This document shows positions 9,898 to 19,307 of a stretch of 64,000 nucleotides of DNA, piece by piece. Every line of letters begins with the position of its first letter. The first letter of the stretch is position 1. The notes beneath the pieces are model-generated. The model had not been told where the DNA came from and searched no databases. It saw only the letters and a list, made by a program, of their open reading frames with translations. Origin of the DNA: Allobosea caraganae (GTDB lineage Bacteria > Pseudomonadota > Alphaproteobacteria > Rhizobiales > Beijerinckiaceae); assembly GCF_003351345.1 (NCBI RefSeq), contig NZ_QQTO01000010.1:35787-99786 (forward strand), in the 5' to 3' direction. The translations under genes and the position numbers were made by a program.

Positions 9898-11505
9898 TCA
9901 CGGCGTCGCGACATAGCCGTCGCGGCGCGGATCGGCCGCGCCGGTCAGGCGCCCGGTAGCGGGGTCGACCGCCACGGCCTGCATGCCGCCGACCCGCATG
10001 GTCCAGCCGACATCGAATGGCTTGATGTCATGGCCGAGCTGCCTGAGCTGCGCGATCGTCTCCGGCGCGATCCGGTCTTCGACCTCGATCGCGGTTCCGT
10101 CCCAGAGCCGGGCGCGCGGCGCCTCGATCGCCTCCTGCAGCGGCAGGCCGAAATCGAGATGCTGCACCAGGGCCTGCGCCTGCGTTTGCATGATGCCGTA
10201 ACTGCCGGGCGTCCCGAGCGCGAGCACCGGCTTGCCGTCGCGGGTCGAGAGGCTCGGCGACATGCACATCGGCAGCGCGGAGCCGGGCTGCGAGCGGTTC
10301 GGGCTACTGGGCTGGACGTCGGCCCAGTACAGGAAGTTGTTGAGGCACAAGCCCGTGCCGGGCACGACGACGGCGCTGCCGAACGGGCTGCCGATGCTCT
10401 GCGTCACGCAGATCAGGTTGCCCTCGCGGTCGGCGATCGAGAACGAGGTCGTGTGCGCCGGGTCTTCGCCCGCAGCTGCTTCCGCCATCCATTGCTCGGT
10501 CGGCGCCTCGATCGGCCGGCTGTCGCGCAGGCGGGCCCGGAGCTTCCCGACTGATGCATCGCAGAGGAGCTCAGTGAGCGCCTCCGGGTTCGGATTGTTA
10601 TGCGCGATGCGGAGGCCGGCTGCGAGCCGGATGGCGCGGTAGACGATGTCGAGATGCTCGGCGCCGTTGCGCTCCAGCCCGGCGAGGTCGAAGCCCTCGA
10701 GGATGCGCAGGGTCAGCAGGAACTGGAAGCCCTCGCAGGGCGGCGGCGGCACATGGACGAGCCGGCCGCGATAGCTCACGGCAAGCGGCTCGCGCCAGCG
10801 CGGCGCGACCCTGGCGAGGTCGGCCATGGTGAGCGTGCCGCCCAGCGCCTTGAGATGCGCCGTCACCGTCTCGCCGAGCGCGCCGCGATAGAGATGGTCC
10901 GGCCCCTTGGCGGCGATCTCCCTCAGCGTCCCCGCAAGCTCGGGCTGGCGCAGGATGTGCCCGAGCTCGAAGGGCTCGCTGCTATCGCGCAGGTAGTTCT
11001 TCGCCCAGTGCTCGTAGAGCTCCGGCCGCTCGCGCAGCAGCGGCTCCTGCTCGTTGAACTCGGTGACGCCGAATTCGGCGACCGGGAAGCCGTCTTCGGC
11101 GAGCGCGATGGCGGGCGCGAAGATCTGGTCCAGCGATGCCTTGCCATAGGCGCGGTTGAGCTCGCACCAGCCGGCGAGGTTGCCGGGCGGAGCGACGGCG
11201 AGCGCACCGCGCTCGAGGTCGGAGCGCTGGCTGAAGCGCTCCAGCGGAAAGCTCTCGGGGACGTCAGGCACGAAGTCGAGCACGCGCACGCGCTTCTCAG
11301 CCGCGACCCACATCGTCGCGGAGCCCATGCCGGCGAGGCTCGACATGAACGGCTCGACCACGTTCAGCGCCGCGGCCGTCGCTCCGGCCGCATCGAAGGC
11401 GTTGCCGCCATTCGCAAGCACCCGCGCCCCGGCCTGCGCCGCCAGCGGATGCGCCGCGGCGACCATGCCGTGGAGGGAACTGATCGTCGGGCGGGGGCCA
11501 TGCAT
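9898..11505 (-). CDS. ggt: Gamma-glutamyltransferase family protein
   Basis: Ntn-hydrolase of 535 residues that removes or transfers gamma-glutamyl groups, for example from glutathione. The N-terminal part shows GMVAAAHPLAAQAGARVLANGG and NAFDAAGATAAALNVVEP, typical of the large subunit. The autoprocessing site is HTTSFSIADREG, which puts the predicted N-terminal nucleophile at about Thr352; SIGSPFGSAVVVPGTG and NNFLYWAD follow. No signal peptide is evident at the chosen start (MHGPRPTISSLHG), so it may be cytoplasmic, as in many GGT paralogues. It stands alone; a family A palindrome lies just upstream. Confidence 0.88.
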   Translation of the reverse strand: MHGPRPTISSLHGMVAAAHPLAAQAGARVLANGGNAFDAAGATAAALNVVEPFMSSLAGMGSATMWVAAEKRVRVLDFVPDVPESFPLERFSQRSDLERGALAVAPPGNLAGWCELNRAYGKASLDQIFAPAIALAEDGFPVAEFGVTEFNEQEPLLRERPELYEHWAKNYLRDSSEPFELGHILRQPELAGTLREIAAKGPDHLYRGALGETVTAHLKALGGTLTMADLARVAPRWREPLAVSYRGRLVHVPPPPCEGFQFLLTLRILEGFDLAGLERNGAEHLDIVYRAIRLAAGLRIAHNNPNPEALTELLCDASVGKLRARLRDSRPIEAPTEQWMAEAAAGEDPAHTTSFSIADREGNLICVTQSIGSPFGSAVVVPGTGLCLNNFLYWADVQPSSPNRSQPGSALPMCMSPSLSTRDGKPVLALGTPGSYGIMQTQAQALVQHLDFGLPLQEAIEAPRARLWDGTAIEVEDRIAPETIAQLRQLGHDIKPFDVGWTMRVGGMQAVAVDPATGRLTGAADPRRDGYVATP

Positions 11506-11527
11506 CGGCTTATCCTTCGGCGGGTCA

Positions 11528-11576
11528 GAGCATGATGCCGAAAAGGGAGCACCGGTTTTCGGCTGACATCATGCTC
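11528..11576. repeat. 49-bp dispersed palindrome (family A)
   Basis: GAGCATGATGCCGAAAAG on the left and CGGTTTTCGG plus CATCATGCTC on the right. It lies between the divergently placed ggt start and the convergent yedK end. Close in sequence to the copy at 20938. Confidence 0.75.
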
Positions 11577-11626
11577 AGCACTTTGATGAGAGCTGAGGCA
11601 GAGTAGGCGCAGCGCCATCGCTTCCG

Positions 11627-12379
11627 CTAGAACAGGCTGCCCTGCGTATCGTCGCTGCCGCCCCGCCGGGAACGCATGGCTGGCGCCGCGGCGGTCTTGC
11701 TCCGGGCTGCGGCCGCGGCATCGAACGGCTCCTGCACCTCCGGCCCGTCATTGGCGACCTTGTTCACTGCCGGGCTGACCGCGAGCATCTCCAGCAGGTC
11801 GTCCGGCGGCGGCTTCAGCAGCGAGCCGATGGCGTTGGGCGTCGCGGCCGGGTCGAGCCAGGCGTCGTATTGCGCGGGGTCGAGAATCACCGGGCAGCGA
11901 TGGTGCACCGCCGACATCAGGCCGTTGGCCGGGCCGGTGACCATCGCGACCGTGTCGATCTCCGAGCCGTCCTGCGAATGCCAGGTCTCCCACAACGCCG
12001 CGAAGGCGAAGAGGCCGCGGTCGGGCCGGCGGAAGAGATAGGGCTGCACGTCCTTGCCGGAGCGCTGCCATTCGTAGAAGCCGTCGACCGGCATCAGGCA
12101 GCGCCTTCGCGTCAGCGCGGCGCGGAAGGAGGGTTTTTCGGCGGCGCTCTCGCTGCGGATATTGATGACGAGCGGGAAGTCCCTGGGATCCTTGACCCAG
12201 CCGGGGATGAAGCCCCAGCGCATCAGCATGAACTGCCTGGCGCCCTCGTGCAGCCGCACCACCGGCACCGGCTGCGTCGGTGCGATGTTGTAGCGCGGCG
12301 GAAAGTTCGGCTGCTCGGGATATTCGAGCAACTCGCGCATGGCTTGCGGCGGCAGGGTGATGGCGTATCGACCACACAT
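11627..12379 (-). CDS. yedK: SOS response-associated peptidase (YedK/HMCES family)
   Basis: Shields abasic sites in single-stranded DNA by forming a thiazolidine DNA-protein crosslink. The start MCGRYAITL places the catalytic cysteine at position 2, which fixes the start codon; the frame is open a further 56 codons upstream but that would bury Cys2. Other family signatures are RYNIAPTQPVPVV, MPVDGFYEWQ (active-site Glu) and MSAVHHRCPVILDP (active-site His). 250 residues, with a short disordered Ala/Arg-rich tail. A hypothetical gene is divergent, about 90 bp away. Confidence 0.92.
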   Translation of the reverse strand: MCGRYAITLPPQAMRELLEYPEQPNFPPRYNIAPTQPVPVVRLHEGARQFMLMRWGFIPGWVKDPRDFPLVINIRSESAAEKPSFRAALTRRRCLMPVDGFYEWQRSGKDVQPYLFRRPDRGLFAFAALWETWHSQDGSEIDTVAMVTGPANGLMSAVHHRCPVILDPAQYDAWLDPAATPNAIGSLLKPPPDDLLEMLAVSPAVNKVANDGPEVQEPFDAAAAARSKTAAAPAMRSRRGGSDDTQGSLF

Positions 12380-12470
12380 GATGTGCAGGGTGTGCCAAAT
12401 GCCACTGGACAAGAGCAAGACTTTATTGTGGTTTGCGCGGCATAGTCGCCGCCGTTCCAGAGGCCTCCCG

Positions 12471-12968
12471 ATGACCGTGCCCCGCGATGACAGCGCCGCC
12501 ATGGCGGCGGATGAGCGCTTGGCTGCCGAGAGGCCGCACCTCTCCACCGACTATCTCAACCGCTACGGCGAAGCGCTGATGCTGATCGAGATGGCGCAGA
12601 TGGATCCCGACATCGTCGACGAACTGCGCGACTGGCGGCCGGTGGGCTATCGCGAGCATTTCCGGGCCTCGCAATTGCGCGGCGCCCCCACTGCGCTCGC
12701 TGCCTACGATGCGCTCGCGCCCGGCCAGAGGCGCGCCTTCGAGGATGTCTGCCAGACGATGAACCGGCTGATCAAGACGGTGATCGCGCTGCTCGACGAT
12801 GACGACTATAGCGGCGACATCCCGGCGGTGATCGACGTCGCGAGCGGCTCGCTACGCAGCCTGATCAGCCGTGCCACGCAGTTCATCAACGCTAACGGCC
12901 GCATCGACATCACCGAATTTGCGCCACGCGCGCTGCAGGAGGACATCGACACGATGTTCCTGCACTAA
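12471..12968 (+). CDS. Conserved hypothetical protein
   Basis: 165 residues, acidic, no signal peptide or membrane segment. It starts MTVPRDDSAAMAADERLAAERP with an AGAGG-like ribosome site just upstream. Largely helical by appearance, with an acidic DDDDYSGDIPAVIDVA stretch in the second half. I do not recognise a domain. It is divergent from yedK and convergent with tlyA, ending 7 bp before the tlyA stop. Confidence 0.7.
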   Translation: MTVPRDDSAAMAADERLAAERPHLSTDYLNRYGEALMLIEMAQMDPDIVDELRDWRPVGYREHFRASQLRGAPTALAAYDALAPGQRRAFEDVCQTMNRLIKTVIALLDDDDYSGDIPAVIDVASGSLRSLISRATQFINANGRIDITEFAPRALQEDIDTMFLH

Positions 12969-12975
12969 AACGCCG

Positions 12976-13695
12976 TCACTGCGAGCGTAGCCCGCCGATC
13001 AGGAACTCGCGATTGCCGTCGCCGCCCTCGATCGGGGAGGGAATCGGGCCGCTCACGCTGAAGCCGAGCCCGGCCAGGGTCTCGACGATCTCCGCGCAGA
13101 CGCGCTCATGCACCGCCTCGTCCCGCACCACGCCCTTCTTGAGCGCGGCGCGCCCCGCTTCGAATTGCGGCTTGATCAGCGCGGCGATGACCGCTTCCGG
13201 CGCCAGCAGCCGGGCTGCGGCCGGCAGGACGAGCTTCAGCGAAATGAAGCTGACATCGATCGCCGCCAGCGCCGGCGCCTCCGCGAGAGCTAGCGTCCGG
13301 ATGTCTTGCGCCTCCAGGCTGGTGACTCGGCGGTTCGCGCGCAGGCTGGCATGGAGCTGGTCGCGGCCGACATCGACGGCGTAGACATGAGCCGCGCCGC
13401 GCTTCAGCAGCACGTCGGTGAAGCCGCCGGTCGAGGCGCCGATGTCGATGCAGGTCCTGCCGGCGGGATCGAAGCCGAACGCGTCGAGCGCCGCGGCGAG
13501 CTTGAGCCCGCCGCGCGAGACGTAAGGGTGCGGCGCCTCGGCAATGATTTTCGCATTGCCGGCGAGCATCTCCGAGGCCTTGCGGACAACTGCGCCATTG
13601 GCGCTGACGAGCCCCGCCGCGATGGCGGCCTGCGCCCGCGCCCGGCTCTCGAACAGGCCGCGTTCGACGAGGAGCTGGTCTGCCCGGCTCTTCAT
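12976..13695 (-). CDS. tlyA: TlyA family rRNA 2'-O-methyltransferase / hemolysin-like protein
   Basis: 239 residues. An N-terminal S4 RNA-binding domain (MKSRADQLLVERGLFESRARAQAAI, GLVSANG) is followed by an FtsJ-type methyltransferase domain with the SAM motif DIGASTGGFTDVLLKRGA and AVDVGRDQL. Family members methylate cytidines of 16S/23S rRNA; the hemolysin name is historical. The ATG at 13695 is chosen because the S4 domain begins there. dxs is directly upstream on the same strand with a 13-bp gap, so dxs-tlyA is probably an operon, an arrangement frequent in alphaproteobacteria. Confidence 0.88.
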   Translation of the reverse strand: MKSRADQLLVERGLFESRARAQAAIAAGLVSANGAVVRKASEMLAGNAKIIAEAPHPYVSRGGLKLAAALDAFGFDPAGRTCIDIGASTGGFTDVLLKRGAAHVYAVDVGRDQLHASLRANRRVTSLEAQDIRTLALAEAPALAAIDVSFISLKLVLPAAARLLAPEAVIAALIKPQFEAGRAALKKGVVRDEAVHERVCAEIVETLAGLGFSVSGPIPSPIEGGDGNREFLIGGLRSQ

Positions 13696-13708
13696 TGGGG
13701 AAGGGCGG

Positions 13709-15643
13709 TCAGGCCCGCTTGGCGGCGGTGGTGGAACCCAGTGCGCCCTCGACCGTGCGCACGATGCCGGCCGCATCCAGCCCGGCGGCGGCGTACATCG
13801 CGTCCAGCTTGTCATGGTCCTGGTAGAGGTCGGGCAGGGTCAGCGTGCGGATCTTGAGGCCGCTGTCGAGCAGGCCGGTGCGCGCCAGCAGGTGCAGCAC
13901 ATGGCTGCCGAAGCCGCCGACCGAGCCTTCCTCGACGGTGACGAGAACCTCGTGCTCGCGGGCGAGGCGCAGGATCAGCTCCTCGTCGAGCGGCTTGGCG
14001 AAGCGCGCATCGGCGACCGTGGTCGAAAGCCCGCGCTGGCCGAGCAGCTCGGCGGCGGCGAGGCATTCGGCGAGGCGCGTGCCGAGCGAGAGCAGCGCCA
14101 CCTGGGTGCCCTCGCGCACGATCCGGCCCTTGCCGATCTCCAGCGGGATGCCGTGCTGGGGTATCTCGACGCCGACGCCCTCGCCGCGTGGATAGCGGAA
14201 GGCGATCGGCCCGTCGTCGTAGGCGGCCGCGGTCGCGACCATGTGGGTCAGCTCGGCCTCGTCGGCCGCCGCCATCACCACCATGTCGGGCAGGCAGGTG
14301 AGATAGGCGATGTCATAGGCGCCGGCATGGGTCGCGCCATCGGCACCGACGAGCCCGGCGCGGTCCAGCGCGAAGCGCACCGGCAGCTTCTGCAGGGCGA
14401 CGTCGTGCACGACCTGATCATAGGCGCGCTGCAGGAAGGTCGAGTAGATCGCGCAGAACGGCTTGAAGCCTTCAGTGGCGAGGCCGGCTGCGAAAGTCAC
14501 CGCATGCTGCTCGGCGATGCCGACGTCGAAGGTCCGGCCCGGGAATTCCTTGCCGAAGGCGTCGAGCCCGGTGCCCGACGGCATCGCGGCGGTGATCGCG
14601 ACGATCTTCTCGTCCTCGCGCGCCGCCTTGATCAGGGCGTTGGCGAAGACGTTGGTGTAGCTCGGCGCGTTCGCCGGCGCCTTGGCCTGCTGGCCGGTGA
14701 CCGGGTCGAACTTGACGACGCCATGGTACTTGTCGGCGCTGGCCTCGGCCGGGCCGTAGCCCTTGCCCTTCTGCGTCACGACATGGACGAGGATCGGCCC
14801 CGATTCGGCGTCGCGGACATTGCGCAGCACCGGCAGCAGATGGTCGAGGTTATGCCCGTCGATCGGCCCGACATAGTAGAAGCCGAGCTCCTCGAACAGC
14901 GTGCCGCCGGTCCAGAAGCCGCGCGCGAACTCCTCGGTGCGCTTGGCCTTCTCGTGGAAGAAGCGCGGCAGCCTTTCGGCGAGGTATTTCGCGACCTCGC
15001 GCAGCGAGCGGTAGGTCCGGCCCGAGACCAGCCTGGCAAGATAGGCCGACATCGCCCCAACCGGCGGGGCGATCGACATGTCGTTGTCGTTGAGGATGAC
15101 GATCAGCCGCGAGCCGAGCGCGCCGGCATTGTTCATCGCCTCATAGGCCATGCCGGCCGACATCGCGCCGTCGCCGATCACGGCGATGACGTTGTTCGGC
15201 CTCTCGGCGAGGTCGCGGCCGACGGCCATGCCGAGCCCGGCCGAGATCGAGGTCGAGGAATGGGCGGCGCCGAACGGGTCGTACTCGCTCTCGGCCCGCT
15301 TGGTGAAGCCGGAGAGCCCGCCGGGCTGGCGCAAGGTGCGGATGCGCTCGCGCCGTCCGGTCAGGATCTTGTGGGGATAGGCCTGGTGGCCGACATCCCA
15401 GATCAGCCGGTCGCCCGGGGTGTCGAAGACATGGTGCAGAGCCACGGTCAATTCGACCACGCCGAGCCCCGCGCCGAGATGGCCGCCGGTGACGGAGACG
15501 GCGTCGATCGTTTCAGTGCGCAACTCGTCGGCGAGTTGGCGCAGCTGTGCGTCGTCGAGCCGGCGCAGGTCGGCCGGGGTCGAGACCAGGTCGAGGAGGG
15601 GGGTGGCGGGACGGGGCACGATCTCGGCGATGCGTTTCTTCAA
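13709..15643 (-). CDS. dxs: 1-deoxy-D-xylulose-5-phosphate synthase
   Basis: First enzyme of the MEP isoprenoid pathway: TPP-dependent condensation of pyruvate and glyceraldehyde 3-phosphate. The TPP-binding domain carries [12 protein letters not shown] and [20 protein letters not shown]. The pyrimidine-binding domain carries [17 protein letters not shown] and [14 protein letters not shown], and a transketolase C-terminal domain follows. No ATG lies near the conserved N-terminus ([17 protein letters not shown]). I propose the TTG at 15643, 9 bp after a GAGG, which gives 644 residues, the family's normal size. The open frame reaches 15772. xseB, its frequent neighbour in this class, is 4.4 kb away on the same strand. 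Confidence 0.9.
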   Translation of the reverse strand: MKKRIAEIVPRPATPLLDLVSTPADLRRLDDAQLRQLADELRTETIDAVSVTGGHLGAGLGVVELTVALHHVFDTPGDRLIWDVGHQAYPHKILTGRRERIRTLRQPGGLSGFTKRAESEYDPFGAAHSSTSISAGLGMAVGRDLAERPNNVIAVIGDGAMSAGMAYEAMNNAGALGSRLIVILNDNDMSIAPPVGAMSAYLARLVSGRTYRSLREVAKYLAERLPRFFHEKAKRTEEFARGFWTGGTLFEELGFYYVGPIDGHNLDHLLPVLRNVRDAESGPILVHVVTQKGKGYGPAEASADKYHGVVKFDPVTGQQAKAPANAPSYTNVFANALIKAAREDEKIVAITAAMPSGTGLDAFGKEFPGRTFDVGIAEQHAVTFAAGLATEGFKPFCAIYSTFLQRAYDQVVHDVALQKLPVRFALDRAGLVGADGATHAGAYDIAYLTCLPDMVVMAAADEAELTHMVATAAAYDDGPIAFRYPRGEGVGVEIPQHGIPLEIGKGRIVREGTQVALLSLGTRLAECLAAAELLGQRGLSTTVADARFAKPLDEELILRLAREHEVLVTVEEGSVGGFGSHVLHLLARTGLLDSGLKIRTLTLPDLYQDHDKLDAMYAAAGLDAAGIVRTVEGALGSTTAAKRA

Positions 15644-15783
15644 GCTGATCAACCTCGAATAAAGCCTGCGCAGCGCGCTGGCAAACCATAGCGATGTCGC
15701 ATGGTTAGGAGGCAGGAATCGGGTGGGGCCGTGCAGGAACTCATGAGACGGTCCGGGCAAGCTCCAGATCACGGATCGGAATC

Positions 15784-17004
15784 ATGCCCTCACCCCAGCT
15801 TTTCGCCCTGCTCCTCACCGGAATCGTCGCGCAATTCGCCGATAAGCTCGCGCTCGACACGATCACGCTCGCCGCAACCCAGGCGGGTGCGACGCCGCGC
15901 CTCGTCGGCCTTCTGGTCGCGGCGCAATCGGCCGCCTGGCTCCTGGTCTCGCTGCCGGCCGGCGTGCTGGCCGACCGGATCGCGCCGCGCCGGCTGATTC
16001 TCGTCGGCGGTGTGCTGATGGCCACGGGCTCGCTGACCGGCGCGACTTTGCTCGGCGCCGGCCATATCGGCTGGGCGCTGGCGCTCTCGGCCTTCATCGC
16101 GGCGGCCGGGCCGGTCGTGGTCGCGCTCTCGATCTTCGTGCTGCTGCCGCGCATCGTGCCGATTACCGAACTGCCCCGCGCCAATGGCAGGCTCGAGCTC
16201 GGCCGCGCCTGCCTGAGCCTGGCCTCGCCGCTGATCGCCGGCTGGGCCGTGGCGCATGGCGTGGGTTCGCTCGGGCTCGGCATCTGCGCCGGCGCCGGCC
16301 TGTTCCTGCTGATCGCGGCCCAGCGCCTGCCGGCGGACCGCCCGGCCGCGCCGCCGCGCCAGAAACTGCACCGCGCCATTGCCGAGGGCGGCGCCTTCGT
16401 CCTGCGTCACCCCTACCTCCGCCCGATCGCGCTTTGCGCCATCGGCTGGAACCTCGCCTTCTTCGCCTTCATGGCGCTGTTTGCGCCCTATGCCGCGCGC
16501 ATCCTGCTGCTGAACCCGGAGACGATCGGCCTGGCCTCCTCGGTCTATGGCGCCGGCCTCGTGCTCGGCGCGCTCAGCGGCCCGACGCTGATCGCGCGCC
16601 TGCCGACCGGAATGCTGCTCGTCTTCGGCCCGGCCGTCTCGCTGCTTGGCGCAGGGATGCTGGCGCTCGCCCCGCCTGAGCTCGGTGCCCCGGCTCTGGC
16701 CATCGCCTTCTTCCTGTTCGGCTTCGGCCCGATCCTCTGGTTCATCGTCCAGACCAGTCTGCGCCAGGCGGTGACGCCGCAGCCCCTGCTCGGCCGCGTC
16801 AGTGCGACCCTGACCACGGCGATGTACGGCATGCGCCCGCTCGGCGCGCTGGCCGGCGGCCTCGCCGGCGAATGGCTGGGCTTGCAGGCCGCGATGCTGC
16901 TGCCGGTCGCGCTCTTCGCGCTCTCGACGCTGGCGATCCTGGCCTCGCCGATGCCGGGGCTAAAGGCAATGCCGGAGGGGGAGCTCAGCCTTCAGGCGGT
17001 ATAG
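15784..17004 (+). CDS. MFS transporter
   Basis: 406 residues with about 12 hydrophobic helices, in two halves separated by a basic loop (RLPADRPAAPPRQKLHRAIAEG). The loop between helices 2 and 3 (GVLADRIAPRRLIL) matches the MFS motif GxLaDRxGrRxxL. The N-terminus MPSPQLFALLLTGIVAQFADKLALD is short, and the body resembles the enterobactin-exporter/MFS_3 type. Substrate unknown. It diverges from dxs with about 140 bp between them. Confidence 0.82.
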   Translation: MPSPQLFALLLTGIVAQFADKLALDTITLAATQAGATPRLVGLLVAAQSAAWLLVSLPAGVLADRIAPRRLILVGGVLMATGSLTGATLLGAGHIGWALALSAFIAAAGPVVVALSIFVLLPRIVPITELPRANGRLELGRACLSLASPLIAGWAVAHGVGSLGLGICAGAGLFLLIAAQRLPADRPAAPPRQKLHRAIAEGGAFVLRHPYLRPIALCAIGWNLAFFAFMALFAPYAARILLLNPETIGLASSVYGAGLVLGALSGPTLIARLPTGMLLVFGPAVSLLGAGMLALAPPELGAPALAIAFFLFGFGPILWFIVQTSLRQAVTPQPLLGRVSATLTTAMYGMRPLGALAGGLAGEWLGLQAAMLLPVALFALSTLAILASPMPGLKAMPEGELSLQAV

Positions 17005-17076
17005 GCACGCAGGAGGAAGAGCTGTTTGGTCTCAATGCCGCCCACACCCCGATGATTCGAGATCAGCGCAGGTGCC

Positions 17077-17478
17077 TCAATCGGCGTTTGCGATGGCCCG
17101 CGCGGTACCAGGCCGCGCCACGGCCCAAAAGACCAAGCCGACCGAAGCGCCTAACAGTCCTGCCAACGCGGACGCAACCAGAGTGGACCCGCTTGCAAGG
17201 CCAAAACTTGGCAGCCCGAGCGATGGAAGAACTAACAAGATGACGATTGCGGTTGCGACGAAGCCGGAACCGACAAAATAGCCGACGCTGAGGCGCTGCC
17301 ATCGTGCCAAAAGCTTATAGACAGGCAGTCCGATGATCAATTGAAGGAAGTAGAACGCCAAGCAGAACGCAAAGAAAATTACAAACTCTTTGTAGTCTGG
17401 TCTGTTCTTGACGACAAACCAAGTGGCGACAAAGGCGGCCAGTAGAGGGGCGGCAAGAAAGGCAAGCAGCCGGCGCAT
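17077..17478 (-). CDS. Small multi-pass membrane protein, unknown function
   Basis: 133 residues with about four hydrophobic segments: LLAFLAAPLLAAFVATWFVV, FVIFFAFCLAFYFLQLIIGL, VATAIVILLVLPSL and LAGLLGASVGLVFWAV. A basic loop (LLARWQRLSVGYF) separates the second and third. No family recognised. The DNA is visibly less GC-rich, and uses more A/T-ending codons, than the genes on either side, suggesting acquisition from elsewhere. It ends close to pirin on the same strand (a 4-bp gap), so it may be read with it. Confidence 0.65.
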   Translation of the reverse strand: MRRLLAFLAAPLLAAFVATWFVVKNRPDYKEFVIFFAFCLAFYFLQLIIGLPVYKLLARWQRLSVGYFVGSGFVATAIVILLVLPSLGLPSFGLASGSTLVASALAGLLGASVGLVFWAVARPGTARAIANAD

Positions 17479-17482
17479 ATGT

Positions 17483-18403
17483 TCAACCTTCAGGCAGCGG
17501 AATGAACTCGCTCTCGTCGCCGGGCACGGTGTCGAAGCGGCCGCTCTTCCATTCGTCCTTGGCCTGGTCGATGCGCTCCTTCGAGGAGGAGACGAAGTTC
17601 CACCAGATGTGGCGCGGCCCGTCCATCGGCTCGCCGCCGACCAGCATCAGCCGGGTCTGGTCGAGCGCGAGGATCGAGATGCGGTCGCCCGGCTTGAAGA
17701 TCAGCAACTGCCCGGCGCCGAACTCGTCGCCGGCAATGTCGACCTTGCCCGTGACGATATAGACCGCGCGCTCGTCATAGTCGGGGTCGAGCGGCAGGAT
17801 CGAGCCGGGCGAGAGCACGGCTTCGGCATAGAGCGTGTCCCACGGGAACTTCACCGGCGAGGTCTCGCCATAGGCCGAACCCATGATCAGGCTGATGCGC
17901 TTGCCCTCGCCGACGATGCGCGGCAGCTCCGGCGCGGCGTGGTGGATGAATTCCGGCGCGATCTCCTCGTGGCTCTTCGGCAAGGCGAGCCAGGTCTGGA
18001 TGCCGTAGAGCTTCGGCGCCTTGAGCCGCTCCTCGGGCGCGGTGCGCTCGGAATGGACGATGCCGCGCCCGGCCGTCATCAGGTTGACCGCGCCGGGGCG
18101 GATCGGCAGCGCCGTGCCGAGCGAGTCGCGGTGCATGATCTCGCCGTCGAAGAGGTAGGTTACGGTCGAGAGCCCGATATGCGGGTGCGGGCGCACGTCG
18201 ATGCCCTCGCCGAGCAGGAACTCGGCCGGCCCCATCTGGTCGAAGAAGATGAAGGGGCCGACCATCTTGCGCCCGATCGAGGGCAGCGCCCGCCTGACCG
18301 AGAAGCCGCCGAGGTCGCGTGCCCGCGAGACGATGACCTGCTCGAGCGCCTGGCAGGAAAGGGCGTCGCCCGGGATCGGGTCGTGGTCGGGCAGCTGGGA
18401 CAT
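17483..18403 (-). CDS. Pirin family protein
   Basis: Cupin-superfamily protein of 306 residues. The N-terminal cupin carries the metal-binding signature RPHPHIGLSTVTYLFDGEIMHRDSLG followed by GIVHSERT, so the His, His, His, Glu ligands appear intact. The C-terminal pirin domain follows (DERAVYIVTGKVDIAGDEF, GGEPMDGPRHIWWNFVSSS). Bacterial pirins include quercetin 2,3-dioxygenases and redox or transcription cofactors; which applies here cannot be read from sequence. Divergent from bioR with about 135 bp between them. Confidence 0.9.
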   Translation of the reverse strand: MSQLPDHDPIPGDALSCQALEQVIVSRARDLGGFSVRRALPSIGRKMVGPFIFFDQMGPAEFLLGEGIDVRPHPHIGLSTVTYLFDGEIMHRDSLGTALPIRPGAVNLMTAGRGIVHSERTAPEERLKAPKLYGIQTWLALPKSHEEIAPEFIHHAAPELPRIVGEGKRISLIMGSAYGETSPVKFPWDTLYAEAVLSPGSILPLDPDYDERAVYIVTGKVDIAGDEFGAGQLLIFKPGDRISILALDQTRLMLVGGEPMDGPRHIWWNFVSSSKERIDQAKDEWKSGRFDTVPGDESEFIPLPEG

Positions 18404-18504
18404 GACGGCACTCCTTGCGCTGTGGCCTGAGCCTTACCGGAAGCGCGTGGCTGGGCAAGCGCGGGTTTGCCGGGCGGGCCTGCCCCGGTGAGAGGATATG
18501 TCGC

Positions 18505-18533
18505 TCGACAGGCAGGCTCGATGAAATTATCTA
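18505..18533 (+). promoter_or_regulatory. Predicted bioR promoter
   Basis: TCGACA (18505-18510), a 17-bp spacer and TATCTA (18528-18533). The expected start of transcription falls at about 18540, the A of the bioR ATG, so a leaderless mRNA is possible; no Shine-Dalgarno sequence is present. The -10 lies inside the BioR operator, consistent with autorepression. Confidence 0.5.
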
Positions 18534-18536
18534 TAA
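18527..18536. promoter_or_regulatory. BioR operator (bioR)
   Basis: TTATCTATAA, matching the published BioR palindrome consensus of alphaproteobacteria. It ends 3 bp before the bioR ATG. An identical 10-mer is at 19280-19289 ahead of bioY. Confidence 0.8.
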
Positions 18537-18539
18537 AAT

Positions 18540-19208
18540 ATGACCACGAACAAAGCCGACACGCTCGCGATCCGGATCAGCCGCGTTTTGGCCGAGCGGA
18601 TCATTTCCGGCGCGCTCGAGCCGGGCGCGCGGCTGCGGCAGGACCATGTCGCGGCGGAGTTCGGCGCGAGTCATGTCCCGGTGCGCGAGGCCTTCCAGCG
18701 CCTGGAGGCGCAGGGTCTGGCGATCAGCGAGCCGCGCCGGGGCGTGCGCGTCGCCGCCTTTGATCTGCGCGAGGTCCGCGAGGTCGCGGAGATGCGCGCG
18801 GCGCTGGAGGCCCTGGCACTGCGTCACGCCGCGCCGCACCTGACCAGGGCGATTCTCGACCAGGCCGAGGAGGCCACGCGTGCCGGCGAGAAATCGCCGG
18901 ATGTCCGGGCCTGGGAGGAGGTGAATCGGCGCTTCCACCGCCTGATTCTCACGCCCTGCGCCATGCCGCGCCTGCTCGCCTCGATCGACGATCTGCACGC
19001 CGCCAGCGCCCGCTTCCTGTTCTCGGCTTGGCGGGCGGAATGGGAGGCGCCGACCGAGCATGACCACCACGCGATTCTGGCCGCCCTGCGCGGAGGCCAG
19101 ACCGAGGCGGCCGTGACGATCCTCGCGCGCCATGTCCAGTGGATCGGCCGTCGCCCGGTGACGACCGCTTCCGGCGCCACGCGCGAGGCCTTCGCCATCG
19201 TCGGCTGA
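18540..19208 (+). CDS. bioR: GntR-family biotin regulator BioR
   Basis: 222-residue GntR/FadR-type repressor. The N-terminal winged helix (ISRVLAERIISGALEPGARLRQ, then VPVREAFQRLEAQGLAISEPRRGVRV) is followed by an all-helical FCD ligand domain (EMRAALEALALRHAAPHL, EEVNRRFHRLILTPC, EHDHHAILAALRGG). The BioR assignment rests on context: TTATCTATAA operators stand before this gene and before the adjacent bioY, which is the known BioR regulon pattern in alphaproteobacteria. BioR represses biotin uptake and synthesis genes. The ATG is probably leaderless. Confidence 0.85.
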   Translation: MTTNKADTLAIRISRVLAERIISGALEPGARLRQDHVAAEFGASHVPVREAFQRLEAQGLAISEPRRGVRVAAFDLREVREVAEMRAALEALALRHAAPHLTRAILDQAEEATRAGEKSPDVRAWEEVNRRFHRLILTPCAMPRLLASIDDLHAASARFLFSAWRAEWEAPTEHDHHAILAALRGGQTEAAVTILARHVQWIGRRPVTTASGATREAFAIVG

Positions 19209-19279
19209 GACGCCAGCCGCGACAAGCGGCTTGCAATCTCCCGCATTCTGTGGACTCGATCATAGATCGCAGATGAAAA

Positions 19280-19289
19280 TTATCTATAA
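19280..19289. promoter_or_regulatory. BioR operator (bioY)
   Basis: TTATCTATAA, identical to the bioR site. It overlaps a perfect TATAAT (19285-19290), so a bound repressor would occlude the bioY -10. Confidence 0.82.
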
Positions 19290-19307
19290 TTTATGACGGA
19301 GATCGAC

